Shown here: positions 53,400 through 62,983 of the stretch, piece after piece | Numbering within the stretch: position 1 is the first letter of the stretch | Layout of the letters: each line of letters begins with the position of its first letter | Origin: Achromobacter xylosoxidans | GTDB taxonomy: Bacteria > Pseudomonadota > Gammaproteobacteria > Burkholderiales > Burkholderiaceae_B | Direction: 5' to 3' | Length of the DNA stretch: 64,000 nt | NCBI RefSeq assembly: GCF_002192695.1 | Contig: NZ_MTLG01000081.1 | Coordinates: 62,001 to 126,000, forward strand | Program-made: the position numbers and the translations under genes | Notes under the pieces: generated by a model | Database searches by the model: none | What the model saw: only the letters and a program-made list of their open reading frames with translations | What the model was told of the DNA's origin: nothing

Positions 53400-53572
53400 T
53401 AGTGCACCTCTCCACGCTACGTTGTTGATGGAACTCCCTTGGAGTCATGCGAATTTAGACCGCATAGACTGCTGCACGCCTGCCACTGCCGAGCCTGAGC
53501 CCCGGCCGGCCTCCTTCCCTGCCCCGCCCTCCAGCCGCCGACGCCGAGATCTTCCGGTCGCAAGCCCTTGAA

Positions 53573-53621
53573 ATAACTAGCAGTTATGAAATTCCCTGAG
53601 GAAAACCCCATCAGGGAATTT
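53573..53621. repeat. Two adjacent perfect inverted repeats
   Basis: ATAACT/AGTTAT (53573-53578 and 53582-53587) is followed one base later by an eleven-base perfect pair, 53589-53599 (AAATTCCCTGA) and 53611-53621. They lie in the 296-base gap between the tailspike-like gene and a LysR gene, where no other gene is seen. No T-run follows the second stem. Recombination or regulator sites are possible. Confidence 0.55.
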
Positions 53622-53695
53622 ACTTATGCTCTTTAATTATTTGCAAAGCGCATACTTGCCGGGCAAGAATTCGTCCTTGGCATAGATCAATACAG

Positions 53696-54673
53696 ATGGA
53701 ACTTCGTCAACTCGAGGCCTTCGCGGCCGTCATGTCCACGGGCAGCGTCACTGCTGCCGGCCGGCTGTTGGGACGCTCCCAGCCGGCGATCAGCCGGTTG
53801 TTGCAGGAACTGGAAGCCGAAATCGGCTATCCCTTGTTTGCGCGCAGCGGCCCACGCGTGACGCCCACCGAGCAGGGCTTCCTGCTGTATGACGATGTCG
53901 AGCGCGCGCTGGCGGGCATGCAGCAGATCCGCAGCCGCGCCGATGAAATCGCCCGCGGCCAGGCCCAGCCGCTGCTGATGGCCGCCACCTCCGCCCTGGC
54001 GGCGGGCCTGGTGCCCGACGCGCTCAAGCGCATCGAAGACCGCATCGGCGCCGCGCGCATCCAGCTGCGTAGCGCCTCGCCCGAACGCGTGGTGCACGCC
54101 GTGCTGTCGGGCGCCGCGCAACTGGGCGCGACCAGCCTGCCGCTGGAGCATCGCGGCCTGACGGTGCATTGGATCGGGCAAGCGCCCTGTGTGGTCGCGT
54201 TGCCGGAAAACGATCCGCTGGCCGAGCAGGCGGTGGTGCCGGTGGCCGCGCTGGCCGGACGCCGCATGATCACGATGGCCAATCCCTACCGCCTGCGCCG
54301 CCGCCTCGACGCCGCGCTGGCGCAGAACGCCCAGGCGCTGGGCACCATGGAAACCAATTCGTCCGTCAACGCCCTGGCCGCCGTGCGCGCCGGACTGGGC
54401 GTGTCGGTGCTGGAACCGATCACCGCCTACGGCGCCCCCATGCCGGGCGTGGCGATCCGTCCCATCGACCTGGACATTCCCTTTTTCTTCGGGGTCATCA
54501 CCCCGCAGTCGCAAACGCTGACGCCGGCCTGCCAGGCCATGGCGGACGCGCTCGCCCAAGCCGCCGCGGCCCTGCTGCCCGGCTTCGCCCTGCACGACGC
54601 CGCCGAGCATTCGGCCCTGCTGCAGTCGATCTATGGCGACGACGCCCCTCTTACGGAATCCCCTGCTATATGA
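53696..54673 (+). CDS. LysR-family transcriptional regulator, first gene of operon
   Basis: This 325-residue LysR protein has the winged helix at about 1-60 (Gly-Ser-Val-Thr-Ala-Ala-Gly-Arg, Gln-Pro-Ala-Ile-Ser-Arg) and a long effector domain. Unusually for LysR it is codirectional with its presumed target: its stop overlaps the FAD oxidoreductase start (ATGA), so it is translated as part of the operon running to the window end. Confidence 0.92.
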   Translation: MELRQLEAFAAVMSTGSVTAAGRLLGRSQPAISRLLQELEAEIGYPLFARSGPRVTPTEQGFLLYDDVERALAGMQQIRSRADEIARGQAQPLLMAATSALAAGLVPDALKRIEDRIGAARIQLRSASPERVVHAVLSGAAQLGATSLPLEHRGLTVHWIGQAPCVVALPENDPLAEQAVVPVAALAGRRMITMANPYRLRRRLDAALAQNAQALGTMETNSSVNALAAVRAGLGVSVLEPITAYGAPMPGVAIRPIDLDIPFFFGVITPQSQTLTPACQAMADALAQAAAALLPGFALHDAAEHSALLQSIYGDDAPLTESPAI

Positions 54674-56133
54674 ATCAGCCTGTCGCCACCCCGCCGCAAG
54701 GCCTAGCCGCGCTGGAAGCGCGCCTGCGGCAAGACCTGTCCTGGCTGGAAATCCCCGCCAAGAACTGGGTCACGCCGCGCCTCGTCGACGGCCAGCCGGT
54801 GCTGGACGTGGCCGTCATCGGCGGCGGCATGGCCGGCCTGGCCGCGGCCGCCTCGCTCAAGCACCTGGGCATCAACGCCCCGATCTTCGACCAGGCGCCC
54901 GAGGGCTACGAAGGCCCCTGGGCCACCACCGCCCGCATGGAAACCCTGCGTTCGCCCAAGCAGTTGACCGGCCCCGCGCTGGGCCTGCCGGCGCTGACCT
55001 TCCGCGCCTGGTTCGAGGCGCAGTTCGGTGCTGACGCCTGGGAAGCGCTGGACAAGATTCCGCGCCTGCAATGGATGGACTACCTGCGCTGGTACCGCCG
55101 CGCGCTGGACCTGGACCTGAGGAACGAGCACCGCATCCTGGCCGTGCTGCCGCGCGCCGACCAGCTGGTGCAGCTGGACATCGAATCCCCCGCCGGACGC
55201 AGCACCGTGCTGGCGCGCCGCGTGGTGCTGGCCACCGGCCGCGACGGCCTGGGCGGCGCCTATGTGCCTGATTTTGCGCAGAAGCTGCCGCGCGACCGCT
55301 GGGCGCATTCGTCCGACGTGATGGACTACGGTACGCTTGCCGGCAAGCGCGTGGGCGTGGTGGGCGCGGGCGCGTCGGCCATGGACAGCGCGGGCACCGC
55401 GCTGGAAGCCGGCGCCGCCAGCGTCGACCTGCTGATCCGCCGCAACGACATTCCGCGCATCAACAAGGGCAAGGGCGCGGGCAACCCCGGCCTGACCCAC
55501 GGCCACCTGACCCTGCCCGACGAATGGAAGTGGAAGATCCGCCACTACATCAACGCCGCCCAGGTGCCGCCGCCGCGCGGCAGCACGCTGCGCGTCTCGC
55601 GCCACCCCAACGCCCGCTTCAACCTGGGCGCGGGCGTGCAGGACCTGGCGCTGGTCGACGACGAGATCCACGTCACCACGCCCAAGGGCGTGTTCGTGCT
55701 GGACTTCCTGATCTTCTCTACGGGTTTCCGCATCGACTGGACCGTGCGTCCGGAGTTCGCCGCGCTGGCGCCGCACGTGCGCGCCTGGGGCGACCGCTAC
55801 GTGCCGCCGGCCGGCGAAGAAGACCAGGAGCTGCACGACTCGCCCGACCTGGGCGCCGTGTTCGAATTGCAGGAAAAGACCCCGGGCGCCTGTCCCGGGC
55901 TGGACCGCGTGCATTGCTTCTCCTACCCCGCCGCGTTGACGCAGGGCACGATCTCGGGCGACATCCCTGCCATCAGCGAAGGCGCCAAACGCCTGGCGCA
56001 AGGCATCGCCGGCCTGTTCTACCGCGAGGACGTGGAGACGCACTACGCCAATATGGAAGCGTTCTCCGAGCCCGAGGTGTTCGGCGACGAATGGACGCCG
56101 GCCCCGGCCCCGCAAGCGGAGACCGCGCAATGA
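54670..56133 (+). CDS. FAD/NAD(P)-dependent oxidoreductase, flavin-monooxygenase-like
   Basis: This 487-residue flavoprotein has Gly-Gly-Gly-Met-Ala-Gly near residue 53 for FAD and a second Rossmann motif Gly-Ala-Gly-Ala-Ser-Ala near 235 for NAD(P)H. Between them is a stretch with Thr-Gly-Arg-Asp. Two dinucleotide motifs in this order are typical of class B-like flavin monooxygenases. It is coupled to LysR upstream and overlaps the permease gene by four bases downstream. It may oxygenate the compound imported by the adjacent transporter. Confidence 0.87.
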   Translation: MNQPVATPPQGLAALEARLRQDLSWLEIPAKNWVTPRLVDGQPVLDVAVIGGGMAGLAAAASLKHLGINAPIFDQAPEGYEGPWATTARMETLRSPKQLTGPALGLPALTFRAWFEAQFGADAWEALDKIPRLQWMDYLRWYRRALDLDLRNEHRILAVLPRADQLVQLDIESPAGRSTVLARRVVLATGRDGLGGAYVPDFAQKLPRDRWAHSSDVMDYGTLAGKRVGVVGAGASAMDSAGTALEAGAASVDLLIRRNDIPRINKGKGAGNPGLTHGHLTLPDEWKWKIRHYINAAQVPPPRGSTLRVSRHPNARFNLGAGVQDLALVDDEIHVTTPKGVFVLDFLIFSTGFRIDWTVRPEFAALAPHVRAWGDRYVPPAGEEDQELHDSPDLGAVFELQEKTPGACPGLDRVHCFSYPAALTQGTISGDIPAISEGAKRLAQGIAGLFYREDVETHYANMEAFSEPEVFGDEWTPAPAPQAETAQ

Positions 56134-57104
56134 CGGGCTGGTTGCTGCGCCGCATCGCGCAAGCCGCGGTGGTGGTCTTCCTGATGACGCTGATCGTCTT
56201 CGTGGGCCTGCACGCCATCGGCAATCCGGTGGACATCCTGATCGGCCAGGACGTGGACCAGGTGGACCGCGCCCGCATCATCGCCGAGCTGGGCTTCGAC
56301 AAACCTCTGTGGGAACAGTACCTGGGGTTCCTGAACGGCGCCCTGCACGGCAATCTGGGCAACAGCTTCGTCTACAACATCCCCGCCATCGAGCTGGTCA
56401 TCCAGCGCCTGCCGGCGACTTTCGAACTGGCCATCGCCGCGATGATGCTGGCCGTGGTGGTGGGCCTGCCGCTGGGCCTGTACGCCGGCCTGTATCCCGA
56501 TAGCCGTTTCGCCAAGATGATCATGGCGGGCAGCATCGTCGGCTTCTCGCTGCCGACGTTCTGGATCGCGCTGATGCTGATCATGACCTTCAGCGTGTCG
56601 CTGGGCTGGCTGCCGGCCAGCGGCCGCGGCGAAACCGTGGAGTTCCTGGGCTTCCAATGGTCCTGGCTGACGGCCGACGGCTGGCGCCACCTGATCCTGC
56701 CGGCGTTCAACCTGTCGCTGTTCAAGATATCCCTGGTGATCCGCCTGACCCGCGCCGGCGTGCGCGACGTGCTGCCGCTGGACTTCGTGAAGTTCGCGCG
56801 CGCCAAGGGCCTGTCGCCCATGCGCGTGGTCTGTGTGCACGTGCTGCGCAACACCATGATCCCGCTGGTGACGGTGCTGGGCCTGGAGCTGGGCTCCACC
56901 ATCGCCTTCGCCGTGGTCACGGAAAGCATCTTCGCCTGGCCCGGTGCCGGCAAGCTGATCCTGGACAGCCTGAACGCGCTGGACCGCCCCGTCATCGTGG
57001 CCTACCTGATCGTGGTGGTGTGCCTGTTCGTGACCCTGAACCTGATCGTGGACATTCTTTATAAAGTGCTGGACCCGCGGGTGCGGCTGGAGGCCTCGGC
57101 ATGA
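56130..57104 (+). CDS. ABC oligopeptide-type importer permease, DppB type
   Basis: This 324-residue permease has six predicted helices and the coupling loop Phe-Ala-Arg-Ala-Lys-Gly-Leu near residue 225. The long first periplasmic loop with Asp-Gln-Val-Asp-Arg-Ala is typical. Its start overlaps the FAD oxidoreductase stop and its end overlaps the next permease start, so expression is tightly coupled. Confidence 0.94.
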   Translation: MTGWLLRRIAQAAVVVFLMTLIVFVGLHAIGNPVDILIGQDVDQVDRARIIAELGFDKPLWEQYLGFLNGALHGNLGNSFVYNIPAIELVIQRLPATFELAIAAMMLAVVVGLPLGLYAGLYPDSRFAKMIMAGSIVGFSLPTFWIALMLIMTFSVSLGWLPASGRGETVEFLGFQWSWLTADGWRHLILPAFNLSLFKISLVIRLTRAGVRDVLPLDFVKFARAKGLSPMRVVCVHVLRNTMIPLVTVLGLELGSTIAFAVVTESIFAWPGAGKLILDSLNALDRPVIVAYLIVVVCLFVTLNLIVDILYKVLDPRVRLEASA

Positions 57105-58015
57105 GCGCCGTATCGACAAACCCCACTCCCGCGCTGCGCCGCGAATCGCCGTGGCGGCGCAACCTGGCCGAGTTCATGTCGTCGAAGACGGCGGTGCTGG
57201 GCCTGACCGTCGCCACGTTGCTGATCCTGGCCGCCATCCTGGCGCCCTGGATCGCGCCGCAGAATCCCTATGACCTGCTGCAGATCGACGTGCTGGACGC
57301 GCGCCTGCCGCCGGGCAGCATGAACGGCCTGGACACCTTCCACTACTGGCTGGGCACCGACGGCCAGGGCCGCGACCTGCTGTCCGGCATCCTGTACGGC
57401 CTGCGCATCAGCCTGATGGTGGGCGTGGGCTCGGCCGTCATCGCCGGCATCATCGGCACGCTGCTGGGCCTCTTGGCCGCCTACGCCGGCGGCAAGACCG
57501 ACGCGATCATCATGCGTTTGGTCGACCTGATCCTGTCCTTCCCGTCCATCCTGGTGGCCATGATGATCCTGGCCTACCTGGGCAAGGGCGTGGGCAACGT
57601 GGTGCTGACGCTGGTGATCCTGGAGTGGGCCTACTACGCCCGCACCGCGCGCGGCCAGGCCCTGGTCGAGCGCCGCCGCGAATACGTGGAAGCCGCCCGC
57701 TGCCTGGACATCCCCAACTGGCGCATCATGTTGAAGCACATCCTGCCCAACTGCCTGCCGCCGCTGATCGTCATCGGCACTTTGCAGATCGCGCGCGCCA
57801 TCACGCTGGAAGCCACCTTGAGCTTCCTGGGCCTGGGCGTGCCCGTAACCGAACCGTCACTGGGGCTGCTGATCTCCAACGGCTTCCAGACCATGCTGTC
57901 CGGCGAATACTGGATCAGCTTCTATCCCGGCATCGCGCTCTTGGTCACCATCGTGGCCATCAACCTGGTGGGCGACCGCCTGCGCGACGTGCTGAACCCG
58001 AGGACCCACAAATGA
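57101..58015 (+). CDS. ABC oligopeptide-type importer permease, DppC type
   Basis: This 304-residue permease has the DppC motif Gly-Thr-Asp-Gly-Gln-Gly-Arg-Asp near residue 85, six helices and a coupling loop with Glu-Ala-Ala-Arg-Cys-Leu near 205. It overlaps both neighbours by four bases. Confidence 0.94.
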   Translation: MSAVSTNPTPALRRESPWRRNLAEFMSSKTAVLGLTVATLLILAAILAPWIAPQNPYDLLQIDVLDARLPPGSMNGLDTFHYWLGTDGQGRDLLSGILYGLRISLMVGVGSAVIAGIIGTLLGLLAAYAGGKTDAIIMRLVDLILSFPSILVAMMILAYLGKGVGNVVLTLVILEWAYYARTARGQALVERRREYVEAARCLDIPNWRIMLKHILPNCLPPLIVIGTLQIARAITLEATLSFLGLGVPVTEPSLGLLISNGFQTMLSGEYWISFYPGIALLVTIVAINLVGDRLRDVLNPRTHK

Positions 58016-59019
58016 GCGCCGACCGCGACAACGCCGGCGCGCCGACGCTGGAGGTGCGCAACCTGCGCACCCACTTCCATACCCGCGCGGGCGTGCTGCC
58101 CGCCGTGGACGACGTTTCCTTCACGCTGGAACGCGGCAAGATCCTGGGCCTGGTCGGCGAGTCCGGCTCGGGCAAGTCCGTCACGGGCTTCTCCATCATG
58201 GGCCTGGTCGACGCCCCGGGCCGCATCGTCGGCGGCGAAGTCCTGTTCCAGGGCCGCGACCTGACCAAGCTGGCGCCGCGCGAGCTGCGCAAGCTGCAGG
58301 GCAACCGCATCGCCATGATCTTCCAGGATCCGATGATGACGCTGAACCCCGTGCTGCGGGTGGACGCGCAAATGATCGAGACCGTGCGCGCCCACAACAA
58401 GATGAGCGCGGCCCAGGCTCGCGCCCTGTCGCGCGACACCCTGGGCATGATGGGCATTCCCAGCCCCGAGGAACGGCTGCTGGCCTACCCGCATCAGCTG
58501 TCCGGCGGCATGCGCCAGCGCGTGGCCATCGCGATTGCCATGCTGCACCGGCCCGACCTGATCATCGCCGACGAACCCACCACCGCGCTGGACGTCACCA
58601 TCCAGGCGCAGATCCTGTCCGAAGTGCAGAAGCTCGCACAGCAGCACGGCACCAGCCTGATCTGGATCACCCACGACCTGTCGGTGGTGGCCGGCCTGGC
58701 CGACGACGTGGCGGTGATGTACGCCGGCCGCATCGTCGAACACGGCACCGTCGACGACGTGCTGGACCGTCCGCAGCATCCCTACACCGTGGGCCTGATC
58801 GACAGCCTGCCCAGCAACAACCGGCGCGGCCAGCGCCTGCGCCAGATTCCCGGCATGACGCCCAACCTGCTCAACCTGCCCGCGGGCTGTGCCTTCGCGG
58901 CGCGCTGCTCGCGCGCCACCGCCGCCTGCGGCCAGCAGCCCGGCATCACCCAGGCCCTGCCCGAACACAAAGTGCGCTGCTTCCACCCCACGATCCAGAC
59001 CAGCGAGGTAATGGCATGA
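58012..59019 (+). CDS. ABC oligopeptide-type importer ATPase, DppD type
   Basis: This 335-residue ATPase has Walker A Gly-Glu-Ser-Gly-Ser-Gly-Lys-Ser near residue 47, Ser-Gly-Gly-Met-Arg-Gln-Arg, and Asp-Glu-Pro-Thr-Thr-Ala-Leu-Asp. The C-terminal oligopeptide-transporter extension holds four Cys (Cys-Ala-Phe-Ala-Ala-Arg-Cys and later) that bind an iron-sulfur cluster in DppD homologues. It is paired with the DppF-type ATPase that follows. Confidence 0.95.
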   Translation: MSADRDNAGAPTLEVRNLRTHFHTRAGVLPAVDDVSFTLERGKILGLVGESGSGKSVTGFSIMGLVDAPGRIVGGEVLFQGRDLTKLAPRELRKLQGNRIAMIFQDPMMTLNPVLRVDAQMIETVRAHNKMSAAQARALSRDTLGMMGIPSPEERLLAYPHQLSGGMRQRVAIAIAMLHRPDLIIADEPTTALDVTIQAQILSEVQKLAQQHGTSLIWITHDLSVVAGLADDVAVMYAGRIVEHGTVDDVLDRPQHPYTVGLIDSLPSNNRRGQRLRQIPGMTPNLLNLPAGCAFAARCSRATAACGQQPGITQALPEHKVRCFHPTIQTSEVMA

Positions 59020-60029
59020 GCGCGACCGCCCCTACCCCGCTGATTGATCTCAGCCAAGTCAGCAAGCGTTTCGGCGAACGCCCCACCGGCCCCGCGACGC
59101 GCGCCATGCAGCGCCTGGGCCTGTCCAAGCCGCCCGCCGTGACCCGCGCCGTCGACAACGTCGACCTGATCGTCAACCCCGGCGAAGTGGTCGGCCTGGT
59201 CGGCGAATCCGGCTGCGGCAAGTCCACGCTGGGCCGCATCGCAGCCGGCCTGCTCACGCCCTCCGGCGGCGAGATCCGCATCAATGGCGTGCGCCCGGCC
59301 GACATGAACTCGGCCCAGGCCCATGCCGCGCGCCTGCAAGTGCAGATGATCTTCCAGGACCCCTACGCCAGCCTCAACCCGCGCTTGCGCGTGGACGAGA
59401 TCGTGGGCGAAGCGGCCCGCATCCACGGCCTGGTCGGCAACGGCGACTTCGACGACTACGTCAGCGCCCAGCTGGAACGCGCCGGCCTGGACCCGGCCCT
59501 GCGCCAGCGCTATCCGCACCAGTTCAGCGGCGGCCAGCGCCAGCGCATCGGCATCGCCCGCGCCCTGGCCGTGCAGCCCACCATGCTGGTGTGCGACGAG
59601 GCCGTGGCCGCGCTGGACGTGTCGATCCAGGCGCAGATCCTGAACCTTTTCATGGACCTGCGAGAAGACCTGGGATTGACCTATCTCTTCATCAGCCATG
59701 ACCTGGGCGTGGTCGAGCACCTGTCCGACCGCGTCGTCATCATGTACCTGGGCCGCGTGGTGGAAACGGCCACGGTGGAAGAAGTCTTCCGCCACCCCAA
59801 CCACCCGTACACGCAAGCCCTGCTGGCCGAGATTCCCAGCCTGAAGTCGCGCCACAAGACCTTTACCGCGATCAAGGGCGAGATCCCCAGCCCGCTGAAT
59901 CCGCCCGGCGGCTGCCATTTCCATCCGCGCTGCCCGCATGCGATGCCGCGCTGCAAGACCGAGGTTCCCACCTTGAAGGGAATCGCCATCAACCACCTGA
60001 GCGCCTGTCACCTGAACGACATGGCGTGA
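59016..60029 (+). CDS. ABC oligopeptide-type importer ATPase, DppF type
   Basis: This 337-residue ATPase has Walker A Gly-Glu-Ser-Gly-Cys-Gly-Lys-Ser near residue 65, Ser-Gly-Gly-Gln-Arg-Gln-Arg and an Asp-Glu-Ala Walker B. The residue after the Walker B Glu is Ala-Val-Ala instead of the usual Pro-Val-Ser, a modest deviation seen in some importers. The C-terminal Cys-Pro-His-Ala segment is present. It completes the importer ATPase pair. Confidence 0.95.
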   Translation: MSATAPTPLIDLSQVSKRFGERPTGPATRAMQRLGLSKPPAVTRAVDNVDLIVNPGEVVGLVGESGCGKSTLGRIAAGLLTPSGGEIRINGVRPADMNSAQAHAARLQVQMIFQDPYASLNPRLRVDEIVGEAARIHGLVGNGDFDDYVSAQLERAGLDPALRQRYPHQFSGGQRQRIGIARALAVQPTMLVCDEAVAALDVSIQAQILNLFMDLREDLGLTYLFISHDLGVVEHLSDRVVIMYLGRVVETATVEEVFRHPNHPYTQALLAEIPSLKSRHKTFTAIKGEIPSPLNPPGGCHFHPRCPHAMPRCKTEVPTLKGIAINHLSACHLNDMA

Positions 60030-60094
60030 CCACGGCCGCCGCGCCGCGGCTCCCGAATTAACCGCCAGTTCCCCCTATACCAAGGACCCCGAAC

Positions 60095-61666
60095 ATGAAA
60101 CGCCTGATTCTCACTACCCTGACCGCCGCCATCCTCGGCGCTTCCGCCGCAGCAAGCGCCGACGACCTGTCCATCGGCTTCGCCGACCCGCTGTCGTCCC
60201 TGGACCCGCAACTGAACAACCACGCCGGCGACCGCTCGGTGGCCCTGCACTTCTGGGACCTGCTGATCGAGAACAAGTGGAACAAGCTGCAGCCCGGCCT
60301 GGCCGTCAGCTGGAAGCCGCTGGACGACAAGACCTGGGAATTCAAGCTGCGCGAAGGCGTCAAGTGGCAGGACGGCACGCCCTTCACCGCCGACGACCTG
60401 ATCTACTCCTACACCCGCGCGCGCGCCGTGCCCGGCAGCGTGGCCACCTATGCCGGCTACCTGCGCACCATCGACACGATGACCGCCAAGGATCCGCTGA
60501 CGCTCATCGTCAAGACCAAGGCCCCCAACCCCGACCTGCCACTGAACCTGGCCTCGGTGCACGTGGTCAGCAAGCACGTCGGTGAAAAGTCCACCACCGA
60601 AGACTACAACTCGGGCAAGGCCATGGTCGGCACCGGCCCCTACAAGTTCGTGTCGTACACCCCCGGCGACCGCGTCATCATGGAACGCAACGACGGCTAC
60701 TGGGGCGACAAGCAGATCTGGGACAAGGTCAACTACCGCTACATCAACAACGCCGCCGCCCGCACCGCCGCGCTCCTGGCCGGCGACGTGGACGTGATCG
60801 ACAAGGTCTCGGTGTCCGACCTGGCCAAGCTGCAAAAGGCCGCCAACGTCTCGGTCTACCCCTACGACGGCCTGCGCGTCATGCTGCTGCAGCCCAGCTT
60901 CAACCCCGCGCCCAACCAGTACATCACCGACAACAACGGCAAGCCGCTGGACAAGAACCCGCTGCTGGACGTGCGCGTGCGCCAGGCCCTGAACCTGGCC
61001 ATCAACCGCAAGGCCATCGCCGACCGCATCCTGCAAGGCGCCGCCACCGAAGCCAACCAGTGGATGCCCAAGGGCACCATCGGCTACAACCCCGACGTCA
61101 AGGACATCCCCAACGACGTCGCCCAAGCCAAGAAGCTGCTGGCCGAAGCCGGCTACCCGGACGGCTTCAAGCTGACCATGCACGTGCCCAACGACCGCTA
61201 CCCGCAAGGCCCGGAAACCGCCCAGGCCGTGGCGCAGTTCTGGACCCGCGCCGGCGTCAAGACCCAGGTGGAAGTCGTGCCATGGGCCGTGTACTCGGGC
61301 CGCGCCAACAAGAACGAATTCGCGGTCAGCATGCTGGCCTGGGGCAACGGCACCGGCGAAGGCAGCTACGCGCTGGTCAACATCCTGGCCACCGCCGACG
61401 CCAAGAAGGGCCTGGGCGCGTCCAACTGGGGCCGCTACAGCAACCCCAAGGTCGACGCCGCGCTGGAACAATCCACCTCGGAATTCGACGTGGCCAAGCG
61501 TGAAGCCATCCTGCGCGACTCCGTCAAGATCGTGTACGACGACGTCGGCATCATCCCGCTGTTCCACTACAAGAACATCTGGGCCACCAAGAAGGGCCTG
61601 AAGGTCACCCCCATGACCAGCGACCGCACGGCCGCCATGATGGTGACGAAAGAATCGGGCAAGTAA
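60095..61666 (+). CDS. Periplasmic peptide-type substrate-binding protein (SBP family 5)
   Basis: This 523-residue receptor has a signal peptide of about 22 residues (Ala-Ala-Ser-Ala cleavage) and the family-5 hallmark Trp-Glu-Phe-Lys-Leu-Arg-Glu-Gly-Val-Lys-Trp near residue 85. The base-pair usage is extremely GC-biased and codon-optimised in appearance, as expected for an abundant receptor. It follows the ATPase after 65 bases and precedes the hydrolase by three. Confidence 0.94.
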   Translation: MKRLILTTLTAAILGASAAASADDLSIGFADPLSSLDPQLNNHAGDRSVALHFWDLLIENKWNKLQPGLAVSWKPLDDKTWEFKLREGVKWQDGTPFTADDLIYSYTRARAVPGSVATYAGYLRTIDTMTAKDPLTLIVKTKAPNPDLPLNLASVHVVSKHVGEKSTTEDYNSGKAMVGTGPYKFVSYTPGDRVIMERNDGYWGDKQIWDKVNYRYINNAAARTAALLAGDVDVIDKVSVSDLAKLQKAANVSVYPYDGLRVMLLQPSFNPAPNQYITDNNGKPLDKNPLLDVRVRQALNLAINRKAIADRILQGAATEANQWMPKGTIGYNPDVKDIPNDVAQAKKLLAEAGYPDGFKLTMHVPNDRYPQGPETAQAVAQFWTRAGVKTQVEVVPWAVYSGRANKNEFAVSMLAWGNGTGEGSYALVNILATADAKKGLGASNWGRYSNPKVDAALEQSTSEFDVAKREAILRDSVKIVYDDVGIIPLFHYKNIWATKKGLKVTPMTSDRTAAMMVTKESGK

Positions 61667-61669
61667 GCC

Positions 61670-62965
61670 ATGACGCCCACCCTAACCATCACCCCGGCCG
61701 TCGACCTGATTGACGTGCCGCGCCAGATCCGGGTCGAACACGTCGCGCCCGGCCAGACGGTGGAGATCACCGCCCTGACCCGCCGCAACGGCGTGCTCTG
61801 GCAAAGCCAGGCCGCCTTCGTGGCGGGCGCGGACGGCACGGTGGACCTGGGCCGCGATGCCCCAGTGTCCGGCGACTACGCCGGCGTGGCGCCCATGGGC
61901 CTGGTCTGGTCGCAGTCCCCCGTGGACTCGTCCAGCCGCGAACACTTCAACCACCCGGTGACCGATGCCCTGGTCACCGACGTGGTGGCGCGCGCCGCCG
62001 GCGCGCAGGCCCAGGCCAGCTTCACCCAGCGCCTGGCGGCTGACGGCGTCACCCGCCAGGACGTGCGCGAGGAAGGCCTGGTCGGCACGCTGTACCTGCC
62101 GCCCGGCCCCGGCCCGTTCCCGGCCGTCATGATCCTGAACGGCTCGGGCGGCGGCATCAACGAACCGCGCGCGGCGCTGTATGCGTCCCGTGGCTACGCC
62201 GCCTTCGCGCTGGCCTACTTCAAGGCGCCGGGCCTGTCGGACTACATCTCCAACACCCCGCTGGAATACTTCCAGACCGGCCTGCGCTGGCTGCGCAAGA
62301 AGGTCAGCCCCAAGCACGACTTCGTCGCCATCAGCGGCCAGTCGCGCGGCGGCGAACTGGTGCTGCTGCTGGGCGCTACCTTCCCCGAGGAAGTCTCGGC
62401 CGTGGTCGCCTACGTGCCCGGCGCCGTGGTCCACAGCGGCCAGAATGCCTGCGATCCCAAGATCGGCCGCGAAGGCCCCACGTGGCTGTTGGGCGGCAAG
62501 CCCATCCCCCACGTCTGGGAAAACAACCGCACCGCCACCTGGGCGCCCTTCGACGAAGGCCCCTCCCCGCACCGCCACGAGAAAGCCATCCTCACCGCCC
62601 TGCAAGACCCCGATGCCGTGGCCCGCGCCCGCATCAAGGTCGAAGACATCCAGGGCCCCGTCATGCTGCTGTCCGGCACCGACGACGGCTCCTGGCCGTC
62701 CAGCATCTATTCCAAGATGGTGCAGGACAAGCTGGCCGAGGTGAACCATCCCTATCCGGTCGAGTGGCTGGACTACGAGAACGGCGGGCACTCCATCCTG
62801 TTCCCCTACGTGCCCACCACCCAGCTCGTCTACGCCCACCCCGTGTCCGGCAAGATCAGCACCAGCGGCGGCAACCCCAAGGACAACGCCCGCGCCGACC
62901 AGGAATCCTGGGAAGGCGTGAAGCAGTTCCTGGACGCCGCTGTCGCAGCGCGCGCCACCAAGTAA
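61670..62965 (+). CDS. BAAT/acyl-CoA thioester hydrolase-family protein
   Basis: This 431-residue protein has an N-terminal immunoglobulin-like acyl-CoA thioester hydrolase/BAAT domain (about 1-140). A C-terminal alpha/beta hydrolase follows with nucleophile elbow Gly-Gln-Ser-Arg-Gly-Gly, Ser near residue 225, a later Asp in Gly-Thr-Asp-Asp-Gly and His in Gly-Gly-His-Ser. BAAT relatives hydrolyse acyl-CoA or transfer the acyl group to an amino acid; Ser in place of Cys favours hydrolysis. The operon suggests it acts on an imported acyl compound. Confidence 0.88.
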   Translation: MTPTLTITPAVDLIDVPRQIRVEHVAPGQTVEITALTRRNGVLWQSQAAFVAGADGTVDLGRDAPVSGDYAGVAPMGLVWSQSPVDSSSREHFNHPVTDALVTDVVARAAGAQAQASFTQRLAADGVTRQDVREEGLVGTLYLPPGPGPFPAVMILNGSGGGINEPRAALYASRGYAAFALAYFKAPGLSDYISNTPLEYFQTGLRWLRKKVSPKHDFVAISGQSRGGELVLLLGATFPEEVSAVVAYVPGAVVHSGQNACDPKIGREGPTWLLGGKPIPHVWENNRTATWAPFDEGPSPHRHEKAILTALQDPDAVARARIKVEDIQGPVMLLSGTDDGSWPSSIYSKMVQDKLAEVNHPYPVEWLDYENGGHSILFPYVPTTQLVYAHPVSGKISTSGGNPKDNARADQESWEGVKQFLDAAVAARATK

Positions 62966-62983
62966 AGCATCAAGGAGATCCGC

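Noticed and set aside
53417-53611. 64-codon minus-strand frame between the tailspike-like and LysR genes
   Set aside because: No ribosome site or family, and it runs through the inverted-repeat region; more likely chance.
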